DNA of 64,000 nucleotides. It comes from Streptomyces rugosispiralis. GTDB taxonomy: Bacteria; Actinomycetota; Actinomycetes; Streptomycetales; Streptomycetaceae. The stretch is taken from the NCBI RefSeq assembly GCF_024505145.1, contig NZ_JANIAA010000044.1, forward strand, positions 19,525 through 83,524, read 5' to 3'. Below the pieces are notes generated by a model. It saw nothing but the letters and a program-made list of their open reading frames with translations, was not told where the DNA came from and searched no databases. A program made the position numbers and the translations under genes. This document shows positions 1 through 9,219 of the stretch, one piece after another (position 1 is the first letter of the stretch; every line of letters begins with the position of its first letter).

Positions 1-533
1 GTGCGGCGCGGTTCGCGCAGCGCGAGGGCGAGCAGCAGGAAGAGATAGCCGACGATGGCGCCCGGCAGCCACGGCCACACCCGGTTCTCCAGGTGGTCCG
101 CGGTGCCGAGCACCACCAGGGCGCAGACCAGGTCGGCGAGGAAGACGATCCACCACGCCTGGAGGGGGCGGGTGACGGACAGCAGCAGCGGGGTGCTCTG
201 GACGATCCCGAGCAGCGTGGCGACGCCGCCGCCCACCCCGTAGTCATGGGAGAGAATCTGGGCGGTGGTGGGGACCAGGATCGTGGTGAGGACCATCGCC
301 ACGCCGTACGGCACCCTGCGCAGCCAGCTCCTGGGCGACTGGGCGAACAGCGGCGTCGCCGGATAGCTGGGGGTCACCAGGGCGCGGGCGAGACCGCCCG
401 CCTGCCGCCGGGCGGCCTTGGGCAGGCTCTCGTGCGCGGTGGAGGAGGCGGCGGTCGCCGCGGCGCCGGAGGACGCGGCGGCGGACGCCTGGCCGGCGGC
501 CTCGCCGGCCGGTGCGGAGGGGGAGCCGGACAC
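1..533 (-). CDS. Sensor histidine kinase, N-terminal membrane part (cut by window edge)
   Basis: Reading leftward from GTG at 533, the frame stays open to the window edge (about 177 residues). An Ala/Ser-rich cytoplasmic tail of about 60 residues is followed by four or five hydrophobic segments (LRRVPYGVAMVLTTILV, LLLSVTRPLQAWWIVFLADL, AIVGYLFLLLALAL). This matches the N-terminal membrane domain of actinobacterial two-component kinases, which senses an unknown signal ahead of a HisKA_3/HATPase core that would lie outside the window. A GGAG sits about 9 bases before the GTG, and the start abuts the stop of the upstream DUF4429 gene, so the two are probably co-transcribed. The kinase call is by family resemblance; the catalytic half is not visible. 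Confidence 0.6.
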   Translation of the reverse strand, partial: MSGSPSAPAGEAAGQASAAASSGAAATAASSTAHESLPKAARRQAGGLARALVTPSYPATPLFAQSPRSWLRRVPYGVAMVLTTILVPTTAQILSHDYGVGGGVATLLGIVQSTPLLLSVTRPLQAWWIVFLADLVCALVVLGTADHLENRVWPWLPGAIVGYLFLLLALALREPRR

Positions 534-1541
534 TTACAACTCCGCCAGCAACTCGGCCTTCTTCGCGCTGAACTCGTCGTCGGTCAGCAGCCCGGCCGTG
601 TGCAGGTCGCCCAGATGACGGATGCGCTCGGCGATGTCGGCGGGGTCGCGGCGCGGGGCGGCGGCCCGGCTCGGGGCCGGGGCGCCCTCGGCGCACGGCA
701 CGGGGGAGGAGGCCCGTATGGCCTCCAGGACGGACGCGGCGAACGGCAGCGACTGGTGGACGAGGCCGTAGCCCATCCCGAAGACGACGGCCGCCGGGTC
801 CCGGTCGGGGCGGTCGGCCGGCTGGTCCTCGGCGGAGCGCCGCAGCAGACGCAGATGGCCGTGGCCACCGCCCTTGGGGGTGACCTTGCCGGTGCCGTTC
901 CTGGCCGTGCCGTCCTTGGCGGAACCCCCTTTGGCGGCACCGGCCTTGGCGGAGCCCTCCTTGGGCATGGTGCCCGCCGAGCCCCGGCTCTCCGGCGAGC
1001 GCCACTCCACACCGGTGAGTTCGTCGATCCGGAAGCGCTGGTCCCCGACCTTCCACTTCTCCGAGGAGGCGCCGGTCCAGAACCAGCGGAAGGAGATGTC
1101 CTTGCCGTCGAAGGACGCCTTGCCGTCGTACGCCTTGAAGGACAGCGGCGGCGGGGGCACGGTCACCAGATGCGCCTCGGCCGCGGTGTCCGCGTCGGGG
1201 CCGAGGGACTCGCGTATCCGCTCGGCGTAGTAGTCGGCGAGGGTCTCCCGTTCGGCCGGCAGCACCAGGCGGTACGGGTCGTACGCCTCCTTGAGCTGGC
1301 CGTCGGCGGCGTCCATCAGCGGGTCGGCGCCCGGTCTGGGCACGGCGCGCAGCACCACCGTTCCGCGTTTGCCCACGGCGAGCTCCACCCCGGACAGCGC
1401 CTCGAAGGGGATGCGGCGTTCGCCGAGCGCCTGGAGCAGCTTCGGCGTGCGGATCCCCCGTTCGAAGCGGATGAGCATGGAGTCGGTGTCGAACTCCCAG
1501 ACGGTCTGAAAACCGGCCAGCACATCACCCATGCGGCTCAT
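534..1541 (-). CDS. DUF4429 protein with C-terminal SHOCT domain
   Basis: 335 residues. Two copies of the DUF4429 fold are visible, one at about residues 14-100 (VWEFDTDSMLIRFERG) and one at about 115-230 (YDGKASFDGKDISFRW). A Lys/Gly/Ala-rich low-complexity insert (about 170-200) lies inside the second. The last 30 residues are a SHOCT helical hairpin (IRHLGDLHTAGLLTDDEF). DUF4429 proteins are PH-domain-like and of unknown function; SHOCT is an oligomerisation module. There is no signal peptide. The gene directly precedes the partial sensor kinase with zero spacing between stop and start. Function unknown. Confidence 0.85.
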   Translation of the reverse strand: MSRMGDVLAGFQTVWEFDTDSMLIRFERGIRTPKLLQALGERRIPFEALSGVELAVGKRGTVVLRAVPRPGADPLMDAADGQLKEAYDPYRLVLPAERETLADYYAERIRESLGPDADTAAEAHLVTVPPPPLSFKAYDGKASFDGKDISFRWFWTGASSEKWKVGDQRFRIDELTGVEWRSPESRGSAGTMPKEGSAKAGAAKGGSAKDGTARNGTGKVTPKGGGHGHLRLLRRSAEDQPADRPDRDPAAVVFGMGYGLVHQSLPFAASVLEAIRASSPVPCAEGAPAPSRAAAPRRDPADIAERIRHLGDLHTAGLLTDDEFSAKKAELLAEL

Positions 1542-1617
1542 CGTATGCGGCGGTGGCCCGCCCGTCCCCCTTTGAGGCTACGCGCGTCACTAGAGTTTCC
1601 GGTGTTTATGCCGGGCG

Positions 1618-2823
1618 TCAGCGTAGCCCTGCGGTGCAGTCGTCGCCGTTGCCGCAGCTCACGGACTGGACAGCACCGATTCCCACCCGCGCGAAGTTGT
1701 CCAGGCTGGTCGTGCCCGGTTCGAAGTATCCGGCGTGTCCATTCGCCCCGTCCGCGGCCAGCACCCGGGCGCCGAAGCCGGAGGAGACCGGGTCCGCGCC
1801 ATGGCCGAGCCCGCCGAACTCCAGATGCGGAATGTCCTCGATCCAGTCGCCGGAGTCGCGCATCGCCCACACCCGGGCACTGGTGCCCAGGTCGGAGACA
1901 TGGCCGGCGCGCATCCCGGGGCTGCCGGCCACCGCGATATCGGTGACCTTGGGCGGCAGATCGCGGGCGGCGACCCCGCACACCACCGAGCCGTAGCTGT
2001 GGCACATCAGCGAGACCCGGGAGAGCGAGGGCAGCGCGTTGACCAGCGCCCGCAGCCGCACCGCGCCCTGGGCGGCCAGCTTGCCGGTGGCCGCGTCCAT
2101 GCCGATCCCGGCCGGGCTGGTGTAGTCGGCCCAGGCGATGACGGCGGTCTTGGTGTCGGGGGCGTCGGCCCGCTCGTTGTCGTAGAGCGCCTGAGCCATT
2201 CCGACCGTGGCGGTGTACGGGCGCTCGGTCTTCTGGAACGTCAGGATGTCGGTGTCCACGCCCGGCACCACGATCGAAACCCGGTTGGCGTGGGCGAGGT
2301 CCCCGAAGACCTCGGCGGCTCGCCCGGCGCCCGAGGGGTCGAAGGAGAGGATCTGCCGCCCGGCGCCCAGCAGGTCCGCATAGCGGTTCATCCGGCGTGT
2401 CGCGTCCGAGCGGCCCATCGGGGTGAGCCGCGGGTCGTGCATCCGCTTGCGCTCGTCGGCGCGGGCCTTGAACAGGGCGACGCGGTTGGCGCGGTAGCGC
2501 AGGGCCACCGGCGCGCCGTTGAGATTGCCCACGGCCAGCGGATAGCGCCGCACCACCCGGTCGGTCTGGGCCTTGGTGAGCGAGCCGAACCAGCGGCCGA
2601 GGGTGCGCGGCGAGCCGTACGGATCGGGCAGCGCGCGGCCGCCGAGCGATCCATGGCGCCAGGCGTCCATCGACGCGGAGAGCGCGTCCGGGGCTCCTCT
2701 GTGGCTCCGTACGGCCGTCCAGCCGGTGGTGGCGAGGAGGACGAAGACCACCGCCAGCGCGAGCAGGGCGCGCCAGGCGGTGGAACCGGGAGAGGGGGAG
2801 CCGAGCTCCGAGAAGGAAGTCAC
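1618..2823 (-). CDS. DUF1023 alpha/beta hydrolase, membrane-anchored or secreted
   Basis: About 401 residues from GTG 2823, an in-frame upstream ATG at 2862 being less likely. A single N-terminal hydrophobic segment (LLALAVVFVLLATTG) acts as anchor or uncleaved signal. The catalytic region is of DUF1023 type: VSIVVPGVDTD, then the nucleophile elbow MCHSYGSVVCG and a late His in GLGHGADPV. A Cys pair near the end (CGNGDDC) could form a disulfide outside the cell. Family members are putative actinobacterial lipases or esterases with unproven substrates. It stands alone, with DUF4429 downstream on the same strand and a TetR gene upstream. Confidence 0.8.
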   Translation of the reverse strand: MTSFSELGSPSPGSTAWRALLALAVVFVLLATTGWTAVRSHRGAPDALSASMDAWRHGSLGGRALPDPYGSPRTLGRWFGSLTKAQTDRVVRRYPLAVGNLNGAPVALRYRANRVALFKARADERKRMHDPRLTPMGRSDATRRMNRYADLLGAGRQILSFDPSGAGRAAEVFGDLAHANRVSIVVPGVDTDILTFQKTERPYTATVGMAQALYDNERADAPDTKTAVIAWADYTSPAGIGMDAATGKLAAQGAVRLRALVNALPSLSRVSLMCHSYGSVVCGVAARDLPPKVTDIAVAGSPGMRAGHVSDLGTSARVWAMRDSGDWIEDIPHLEFGGLGHGADPVSSGFGARVLAADGANGHAGYFEPGTTSLDNFARVGIGAVQSVSCGNGDDCTAGLR

Positions 2824-2923
2824 CGCGGGACACCCTAGGAGAAGCGCGGCGTCGCGTGCCAAATCCCGTGATTCATATCACGTTTGAAAGCGGGAATGCT
2901 TGGGGGCTATGCCGGAATTGATG

Positions 2924-3589
2924 CTATTTATCCCATTTCTCGGCGAGAGTGGGACCCACGTAATCAAGATGGAACGCGGTGAGGTCTCGCAATGTGACGA
3001 CGCTGTCCTCGTCGCCCTCGGTCCACAGCTTCCCGGCCACCCGGATCACCCCGCCGAACATCGCGACCACCAGCCGCGGCCGCGGATCGGCGTCGATGTC
3101 CAGCCCCTCGCGGCGGGCGATCTCGCGCGCCAGCCGCTCCTCCAGCTCCGCGATGCGGCGCAGATGGACCGCGAGCAGGCTCGGCGTGGACTCGATCACC
3201 CGGTACATCCGCATATGGAGCTCGGGCGGCACCAGCTGCTCGAGGGCTCCCCCGATGCTTCCCCAGGCGTCGAGGGTCGCCCCGCGCAGCGCGGCCAGCG
3301 GCGCCTCGCCCGCGGGGCGTGCGCACAGGGCGGCGAAGAAGTGGCACTCCGCCGACTCCTGACTCGCGAAGGCGACCTCCTCCTTGTTGGCGAAGTACCG
3401 GAAGAAGGTGCGCTGGGAGACCTCGACCGCCTCGGCGATCTCGTCGACCGTCGTCCGCTCGTATCCCTGACGGGTGAACAACTCCAGTGCGGAGCGCACC
3501 AGGGCGGCTCGCGTCCGCTGCTTCTTGCGCTCGCGCAGCCCGGCCGGTGGTGGCGTCGTCGTGCCCGCCACTGCCTCGTCCGTCGTCAC
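2924..3589 (-). CDS. TetR-family repressor of the adjacent MFS pump
   Basis: 221 residues from GTG 3589. The N-terminal HTH is clear (TVDEIAEAVEVSQRTFFRYF, about residues 48-67), after a basic stretch ERKKQRTRAA. The C-terminal domain is the AcrR/MftR-like type expected to bind an effector. The gene is divergent from the MFS exporter at 3717, with inverted repeats between them, the usual arrangement for a drug-responsive repressor acting on its own promoter and on the pump. The ribosome site is weak, so the start is moderately certain. Confidence 0.88.
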   Translation of the reverse strand: MTTDEAVAGTTTPPPAGLRERKKQRTRAALVRSALELFTRQGYERTTVDEIAEAVEVSQRTFFRYFANKEEVAFASQESAECHFFAALCARPAGEAPLAALRGATLDAWGSIGGALEQLVPPELHMRMYRVIESTPSLLAVHLRRIAELEERLAREIARREGLDIDADPRPRLVVAMFGGVIRVAGKLWTEGDEDSVVTLRDLTAFHLDYVGPTLAEKWDK

Positions 3590-3645
3590 CTGTCGGCTCG
3601 CTCTCTACCGGTGTGGGGCCGCGTTGCGGCTGCTCAGGATACCTG

Positions 3646-3703
3646 TGACAAAAACGTCAGTTACCGGCGGATGAATCGGTTTGTCAATTGTCAGACGCTG
3701 ACA
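3646..3703. promoter_or_regulatory. Candidate TetR operators between tetR and MFS gene
   Basis: The divergent spacer holds a perfect dyad TGTCAG-ACG-CTGACA at 3689-3703, only 13 bases before the MFS ATG. A second looser dyad TGAC-N6-GTCA lies at 3646-3659. The MFS gene has no Shine-Dalgarno before its ATG, so its transcript may be leaderless and the dyad would overlap its promoter. That this is the repressor site is inferred from position. Confidence 0.5.
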
Positions 3704-3716
3704 TTAGCCTCCGGTC

Positions 3717-5318
3717 ATGACCTCTTCGACCACCGTCGCCAATTCGGCGCCGGAACCTCCCATAGCCGATGCCCCGAAGGGGCTTCGGGGTCATCCGTGG
3801 CTGACGCTTCTCACCGTCGCCCTCGGCGTGACGATGGTCGCCCTCGACGGCACGATCGTCGCCATCGCCAACCCGGCCATCCAGAAGGACCTCGGTGCCT
3901 CGCTCGCCGATGTGCAGTGGATCACCAATGGCTATCTGCTGGCCCTCGCCGTCGCGCTGATCACGGCGGGCAAGCTGGGTGACCGCTTCGGGCACCGGCA
4001 GACCTTCCTCATCGGCGTCGTCGGCTTCGCCATCTCCTCGGCCGCCATCGGCTTCTCCGGCGAGGTGTCGCTCGTCGTGGCCTTCCGGGTGCTGCAGGGC
4101 CTGTGCGGTGCGCTGCTGATGCCCGCGGCGCTCGGGCTGCTGCGCGCCACCTTCCCCGCCGAGAAGCTCAACATGGCCATCGGCATCTGGGGCGCGGTGA
4201 TCGGCGCCTCCACCGCCGCCGGGCCCATCGTCGGCGGACTGCTCGTCGAGCACGTCAACTGGCAGTCGGTCTTCTTCATCAACGCGCCCGTCGGCGTGCT
4301 GGCCGTGGTCCTCGGTCTGCTGCTCCTGGTGGACCACCGCGCCGAGCAGGCGCCGCGGTCCTTCGACATCCCCGGCATCGTGCTGCTGTCCGGTGCCATG
4401 TTCTGCCTCATCTGGGCGCTCATCAACGCCGCTGACTGGCACTGGACCGACCAGCGCACGCTGCTCTTCCTGGCCCTGGCGGCGGTCTGCTTCGCCGTCT
4501 TCATCTTCTGGGAGAACCGGACGGCGGAGCCGCTGCTGCCGCTCAGCATGTTCCGCTCGGTGCCGCTCAGCGCGGGCACCGTGCTGATGCTGCTGATGGC
4601 CTTCGGCTTCATGGGCGGGCTGTTCTTCGTCACCTTCTACCTCCAGAACGTGCACGGGATGAGCCCCGTCGACAGCGGGCTGCATCTGCTGCCGCTCACC
4701 GCGATGATGATCGTCGCCTCGCCGCTGGCCGGTGCGCTGATCACCAAGTTCGGGCCGCGGACGCCGCTGGTCGGCGCCATGATGATCACCGCCGTCGCGA
4801 TGTTCGGCCTGTCCCGGCTGGACGCGGACAGCGGCGGCGTCGAGATGGCCGTCTGGTTCGCCCTGCTGGGCCTCGGCCTCGGCCCGGTCATGGTCGGCGC
4901 CACCGAGGTCATCGTCGGCAACGCCCCGATCCAGCACGCCGGTGTCGCCGGCGGCCTCCAGCAGGCCGCGATGCAGGTCGGCGGCAGCCTCGGTACGGCC
5001 GTCCTGGGCGCGGTCATGGCGGGCCGGGTGGACAGCACGCTGCCGGAGAAGTGGGCCGACGCCGGGCTGCCGCCGATGCCCGAGGGCGCGGAGTCCAAGG
5101 CGTCGGACGCGGTCGAGGTCGGCATCGCCCCGGTTCCCAAGGGCACTCCGCCGGAGGTCGCGGGCAAGATCACGGCCGTCGCGCATGACACTTTCGTGTC
5201 AGGGATGGGGTTCGCCTTCACGGTGGCCGCCGTCGTCTCGGTGGTCGCGGCGCTGGTCGCGGCCTTCACCAAGCGCGGTGAGAACGCGGACGCGGCCGGG
5301 GGCGCCGTCCACATCTGA
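3717..5318 (+). CDS. MFS drug exporter, DHA2 (EmrB/QacA) family, 14 TMS
   Basis: 533 residues. Fourteen hydrophobic segments are predictable by eye. Motif D1-like residues occur in helix 1 (VTMVALDGTIVAIANPAIQ), motif A is GKLGDRFGHRQ after TM2, and motif C is GASTAAGPIVGG in TM5, diagnostic of proton antiporters of the DHA2 group. It would export hydrophobic drugs or an endogenous metabolite at the cytoplasmic membrane using the proton gradient. It is divergent from a TetR gene and is followed by a terminator. The substrate cannot be told from sequence. Confidence 0.93.
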   Translation: MTSSTTVANSAPEPPIADAPKGLRGHPWLTLLTVALGVTMVALDGTIVAIANPAIQKDLGASLADVQWITNGYLLALAVALITAGKLGDRFGHRQTFLIGVVGFAISSAAIGFSGEVSLVVAFRVLQGLCGALLMPAALGLLRATFPAEKLNMAIGIWGAVIGASTAAGPIVGGLLVEHVNWQSVFFINAPVGVLAVVLGLLLLVDHRAEQAPRSFDIPGIVLLSGAMFCLIWALINAADWHWTDQRTLLFLALAAVCFAVFIFWENRTAEPLLPLSMFRSVPLSAGTVLMLLMAFGFMGGLFFVTFYLQNVHGMSPVDSGLHLLPLTAMMIVASPLAGALITKFGPRTPLVGAMMITAVAMFGLSRLDADSGGVEMAVWFALLGLGLGPVMVGATEVIVGNAPIQHAGVAGGLQQAAMQVGGSLGTAVLGAVMAGRVDSTLPEKWADAGLPPMPEGAESKASDAVEVGIAPVPKGTPPEVAGKITAVAHDTFVSGMGFAFTVAAVVSVVAALVAAFTKRGENADAAGGAVHI

Positions 5319-5371
5319 CCCCTCGCGGTCAACCCCCTATCAGGGTGGACCTTGATCGACCCCATGGTGGC

Positions 5372-5415
5372 GAACGGGAGCCGGCGGACAGGCTGGCTCC
5401 CGTTCTGTTCTTTCC
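5372..5415 (+). terminator. Terminator after the MFS gene
   Basis: Perfect 11-bp stem GAACGGGAGCC (5372-5382) / GGCTCCCGTTC (5395-5405) with a 12-base loop, followed by the T-rich run TGTTCTTTCC. It lies just before the I36 gene and separates the two units. Confidence 0.75.
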
Positions 5416-5435
5416 ACACGGGGAGCGAAATCGTT

Positions 5436-5798
5436 ATGCGCAAGATCATTACGGTCGCCGTCTCGGCGCTGGCCCTCTCCGCCACCCTGGCCCCGGCCGC
5501 GGCGGCTGCCCCACCGCGGCTGGGCAACTGCGCCGCCGGGCAGCTGTGCCTGTGGCGGAGCGGCGGCTTCACGGGGGCGCGCCAGATCCATGAACTGGCC
5601 GACGTCGACATCGAAAGCTGTGTCGCCCTGCCGTCCGGCACCACCGCGGCGTCCCTGGCGAACCGTACGGGCCGCCCGGTGACGGCCTATCAGAGCCGCG
5701 AGTGCGCCGAAACGGCCGAGTTCCACACCTATCCCACCGGCACCTGGGCCCCCGAAACCCCGTACCAGGTCCGCGCCTTCAAAATCTGGGAACGCTGA
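5436..5798 (+). CDS. Secreted peptidase inhibitor I36-like protein
   Basis: 120 residues from ATG 5436, chosen over earlier in-frame starts because GGGGAG lies at the right distance and it begins a classic signal peptide (MRKIITVAVSALALSATLAP, then an AAAAAP cleavage region). The mature part has four Cys (NCAAGQLCLW, SCVALP, RECAET), as in the SMPI/I36 fold: C-x5-C near the start and a beta/gamma-crystallin-like body. I36 members inhibit metalloproteases, but many Streptomyces paralogues are uncharacterised. It is expected to be exported by Sec. Confidence 0.8.
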   Translation: MRKIITVAVSALALSATLAPAAAAAPPRLGNCAAGQLCLWRSGGFTGARQIHELADVDIESCVALPSGTTAASLANRTGRPVTAYQSRECAETAEFHTYPTGTWAPETPYQVRAFKIWER

Positions 5799-5814
5799 CC
5801 GGCGGCCCGGGGCC

Positions 5815-6350
5815 TGTTTGCCCCCCCGCCCCGCCCCTTCCCGAACCAGGGGCATCGCCCCTGGACCCCGGGTGTCCTTCGGGCGTGTTCGCAAGCGTCC
5901 CGCCGGACGGCAGCGGGTGGCCCGCCGCCGTCCGTGGGGCGGTCGATCCGGTGCGGCTCCGCCGCCATCGGGACCGGCGGAAGCCAGGCGCGGCACTTGA
6001 GCCGGAGCACCAAGCCCGCCCCGGGCCCGACGCCCGACGCCCGACCCCCGGGCCCGGGGCCCGGGGCCCGGGGCCCGGGGGTCTGAGTCCTGGAGGTCCG
6101 GGAGCCCGGGGCCGGGTTCGGGGTCCTGGCTTGGCCGGGTCCTGGGGGCCGGGAGCCTGGGGCCGGGGTCCGGGGGTTCGGGGCCGCGGGTCAGGGGTCC
6201 GCGGTCTGGGGTCCGGGGTCGGGCCCGGGAATCTGGGATCCACGGTCTGGGATCCGGGGGCCGACGCCCGGGGCGGAGCCCCTGGATCCCCGGCTGGGAG
6301 GGCGGGGGCGGCGCCTCCGTCCTTCGTGTAGCCCTGGCACCAGGCATACG
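5815..6350. repeat. Gene-free spacer with G/C-tract repeats
   Basis: About 530 bases without a convincing gene. Motifs of the type GGGGCATCGCCCCTGGACCC open and close it (about 5845-5885 and 6260-6300). The middle (about 6040-6250) is an irregular array of 7-12-base variants of GGTCCGGGG and GGCCCGGG, with long G runs on the + strand. Six-frame translations are Pro/Gly/Arg-rich and low complexity. The same style of sequence recurs at 63830-64000. Confidence 0.7.
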
Positions 6351-6352
6351 AC

Positions 6353-6390
6353 GACGCGGGGCGGGCTGAACCTTCAGCCCGCCCCGCGTC
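6353..6390 (-). terminator. aceE terminator
   Basis: Near-perfect hairpin: GACGCGGGGCGGGCTGAA (6353-6370) and its exact complement (6373-6390) around CC, so effectively 16 bp with an AACCTT loop. It begins 25 bases after the aceE stop on the minus strand. Confidence 0.8.
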
Positions 6391-6414
6391 ACGGCTTGCC
6401 GCCGTCGTAGACGG

Positions 6415-9219
6415 CTACGCGTCGCCGCCCGCCGGGCCGGGGTCGGCGGCGGACACGTCGAGGAGCTGGTAGCGGTCGATCGCCTGCTTGAGGGCCGAGC
6501 GGTCGATCTTGCCGTCGCGGGCGAGCTCCGTCAGGACGCCGAGCACGATCGACTCGGCGTCGATGTGGAAGAAGCGCCGCGCCGCGCCGCGGGTGTCGGC
6601 GAAGCCGAAGCCGTCCGCGCCCAGCGACTGGTACGTGCCGGGTACCCAGCGCGCGATCTGGTCGGGAACCGCACGCATCCAGTCGGAGACGGCCACCTTC
6701 GGGCCCTCCGCGCCCGCGAGCTTCCGGGTGACGTACGGAACGCGCTGCTCCTCCTCCGGGTGGAGCAGGTTGTGCTCCTCCACCTCGATGGCGTCCCGGC
6801 GCAGCTCGTTCCAGGACGTGGCCGACCAGACGTCCGCCTTGACGTTCCAGTCCTCGGCCAGGACGCGCTGGGCTTCCAGGGCCCACGGCACCGCGACGCC
6901 GGAGGCGAGGATCTGGGCCGGTACGGAGCCCTTCTCGCCCTGCTGGTAGCGGTAGAGGCCCTTGAGGATGCCCTCGCGGTCCACGTTCGAAGGCTCGGCC
7001 GGGTGCTGGATCGGCTCGTTGTAGACGGTGAGGTAGTAGAAGACGTCCTCACTGTTCTCGCCGTACATCCGACGCAGACCGTCCTGGACGATATGGGCGA
7101 TCTCGAAGCCGAACGCCGGGTCGTACGCGACGACCGCCGGGTTGGTCGAGGCCAGCAGCTGGGAGTGGCCGTCCGCGTGCTGGAGACCCTCACCGGTCAG
7201 CGTCGTACGACCGGCGGTCGCGCCCAGTACGAAGCCACGCGCCAGCTGGTCGGCCATCTGCCAGAACTGGTCACCGGTGCGCTGGAAGCCGAACATCGAG
7301 TAGAAGACGTAGACCGGGATCAGCGGCTCGCCATGCGTGGCGTACGCGGAGCCCGCCGCGATCAGCGAGGCCGTACAGCCCGCCTCGGAGATGCCGTCGT
7401 GCAGCATCTGCCCGGTCGACGACTCCTTGTAGGCCAGCAGCAGCTCACGGTCGACCGACTCATACATCTGGCCCAGCGGCGAGTAGATCTTCGCCGAGGG
7501 GAAGAGCGAGTCCATGCCGAAGGTGCGGTACTCGTCGGGCGCGATCGGCACGAACCGCTTGCCGATCTCCTTGTCCCGCATCAGGTCCTTCAGCAGCCGG
7601 ACGAACGCCATGGTGGTGGCGATCTGCTGCTGACCGGTGCCCTTCTTCAGCGTGGCGTAGGTCTTGTCGCCCGGCAGCCGCAGCGGCTTGGCGCGCACGA
7701 CACGGGTCGGCGCGTAGCCGCCCAGCGCCTTGCGGCGGTCGTGCATGTACTGGATCTCCTCCGAGTCCCGGCCCGGGTGGTAGTACGGCGGGAGGCCGGA
7801 CTCCAGCTCCTTGTCGGGGATCGGCAGGTGCAGCCGGTCGCGGAAGCGCTTGAGGTCGTCGACCGTCAGCTTCTTCATCTGGTGGGTCGCGTTGCGGCCC
7901 TCGAAGTTCGGGCCGAGCGTCCAGCCCTTGACGGTCTGCGCGAGGATCACCGTCGGCTGGCCCTTGTGGGCCTTGGCCGCCGAGTACGCCGCGTAGATCT
8001 TCTTGTGGTCGTGACCGCCGCGGCCCAGGTGCAGGATCTGGTCGTCGGTCATGCCCTCGACCATCTTGCGCAGCCGCTGGTCGTCACCGAAGAAGTGGTC
8101 GCGGATATAGGAGCCGGTCTCGGTCGCGTACGTCTGGAACTGACCGTCCGGCGTCGTGTTCAGCCGGTTGACCAGGATGCCGTCGCGGTCCTGCGCCAGC
8201 AGCGGGTCCCAGGTGCGGTCCCAGACCAGCTTGATCACGTTCCAGCCGGCGCCGCGGAACTGCGACTCCAGCTCCTGGATGATCTTGCCGTTGCCGCGCA
8301 CCGGGCCGTCGAGCCGCTGGAGGTTGCAGTTGACCACGAAGGTCAGGTTGTCCAGGCCCTCACGGGCGGCCAGGGAGAGCTGGCCGAGCGACTCCGGCTC
8401 GTCCATCTCGCCGTCGCCCAGGAACGCCCAGACGTGGGAGTTGGAGGTGTCGGCCACGCCGCGCGCCTCCATATAGCGGTTCATCCGCGCCTGGAAGATC
8501 GCGCCGAGCGGGCCCAGGCCCATGGAGACCGTCGGGAACTCCCAGAAGTCCGGCATCGACCGCGGGTGCGGGTAGCTGGACAGCGCGTGACCGAGCTTGG
8601 ACTTCTCCTGACGGAATCCGTCCAGGTGGTCCTCGCTCAGCCGGTCGAGGAGGAAGGCGCGGGCGTAGATGCCGGGGGAGGCATGGCCCTGAAAGAAGAT
8701 CTGGTCGCCGCTGTCGTGGTCCTTGCCGCGGAAGAAGTGGTTGAAGCCCACGTCGTACAGCGAGGCGGACGAGGCGAAGGTGGCGATGTGGCCACCGACC
8801 CCGATACCCGGGCGCTGCGCCCGGGAGACCATCACCGCCGCGTTCCAGCGGGTCGCGTTGAGGACCTTGCGCTCGATCTCCTCGTTGCCCGGGAAGAACG
8901 GCTCGTCCTTGGTGGCGATGGTGTTGACGTAGTCCGTGCTGCGCATCTCGGGCACGGCGACGCGCTTCTCACGGGCGCGCTCGATCAGGCGAAGCATCAG
9001 GTAGCGGGCACGTTCCCGGCCTCGCTCATCGACGGCTGCGTCGAGCGAGTCGAGCCATTCCTGGGTCTCTTCGGGATCGAAGTCCGGGACCTGGCTGGGA
9101 AGGCCGCCAATGATGATCGGGTTGCGATCGGATCCGGAAGCCACGCTATTCCTTCGCTTTTCGGTCGTGCTGTGCACGGACATGGATTCGTGCTCTGCTG
9201 CTGTCGCGCCGTTCTCCAT
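6415..9219 (-). CDS. aceE: Pyruvate dehydrogenase E1 component, homodimeric type
   Basis: 934 residues, the full length of the single-chain bacterial E1. It decarboxylates pyruvate with thiamine diphosphate and passes the acetyl group to lipoyl-E2. The ThDP site is visible as GDGEMDEPESLG and LTFVVNCN (about residues 270-310); HASPGIYARAFLLDR and the IGVGGHIATFASSASLYDV block are typical AceE signatures. ATG 9219 is preceded by GAGG at good spacing. It is a single-gene unit: E2 and lipoamide dehydrogenase are not nearby, as usual in actinomycetes, and a strong terminator follows. Divergent from DUF3052. Confidence 0.97.
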   Translation of the reverse strand: MENGATAAEHESMSVHSTTEKRRNSVASGSDRNPIIIGGLPSQVPDFDPEETQEWLDSLDAAVDERGRERARYLMLRLIERAREKRVAVPEMRSTDYVNTIATKDEPFFPGNEEIERKVLNATRWNAAVMVSRAQRPGIGVGGHIATFASSASLYDVGFNHFFRGKDHDSGDQIFFQGHASPGIYARAFLLDRLSEDHLDGFRQEKSKLGHALSSYPHPRSMPDFWEFPTVSMGLGPLGAIFQARMNRYMEARGVADTSNSHVWAFLGDGEMDEPESLGQLSLAAREGLDNLTFVVNCNLQRLDGPVRGNGKIIQELESQFRGAGWNVIKLVWDRTWDPLLAQDRDGILVNRLNTTPDGQFQTYATETGSYIRDHFFGDDQRLRKMVEGMTDDQILHLGRGGHDHKKIYAAYSAAKAHKGQPTVILAQTVKGWTLGPNFEGRNATHQMKKLTVDDLKRFRDRLHLPIPDKELESGLPPYYHPGRDSEEIQYMHDRRKALGGYAPTRVVRAKPLRLPGDKTYATLKKGTGQQQIATTMAFVRLLKDLMRDKEIGKRFVPIAPDEYRTFGMDSLFPSAKIYSPLGQMYESVDRELLLAYKESSTGQMLHDGISEAGCTASLIAAGSAYATHGEPLIPVYVFYSMFGFQRTGDQFWQMADQLARGFVLGATAGRTTLTGEGLQHADGHSQLLASTNPAVVAYDPAFGFEIAHIVQDGLRRMYGENSEDVFYYLTVYNEPIQHPAEPSNVDREGILKGLYRYQQGEKGSVPAQILASGVAVPWALEAQRVLAEDWNVKADVWSATSWNELRRDAIEVEEHNLLHPEEEQRVPYVTRKLAGAEGPKVAVSDWMRAVPDQIARWVPGTYQSLGADGFGFADTRGAARRFFHIDAESIVLGVLTELARDGKIDRSALKQAIDRYQLLDVSAADPGPAGGDA

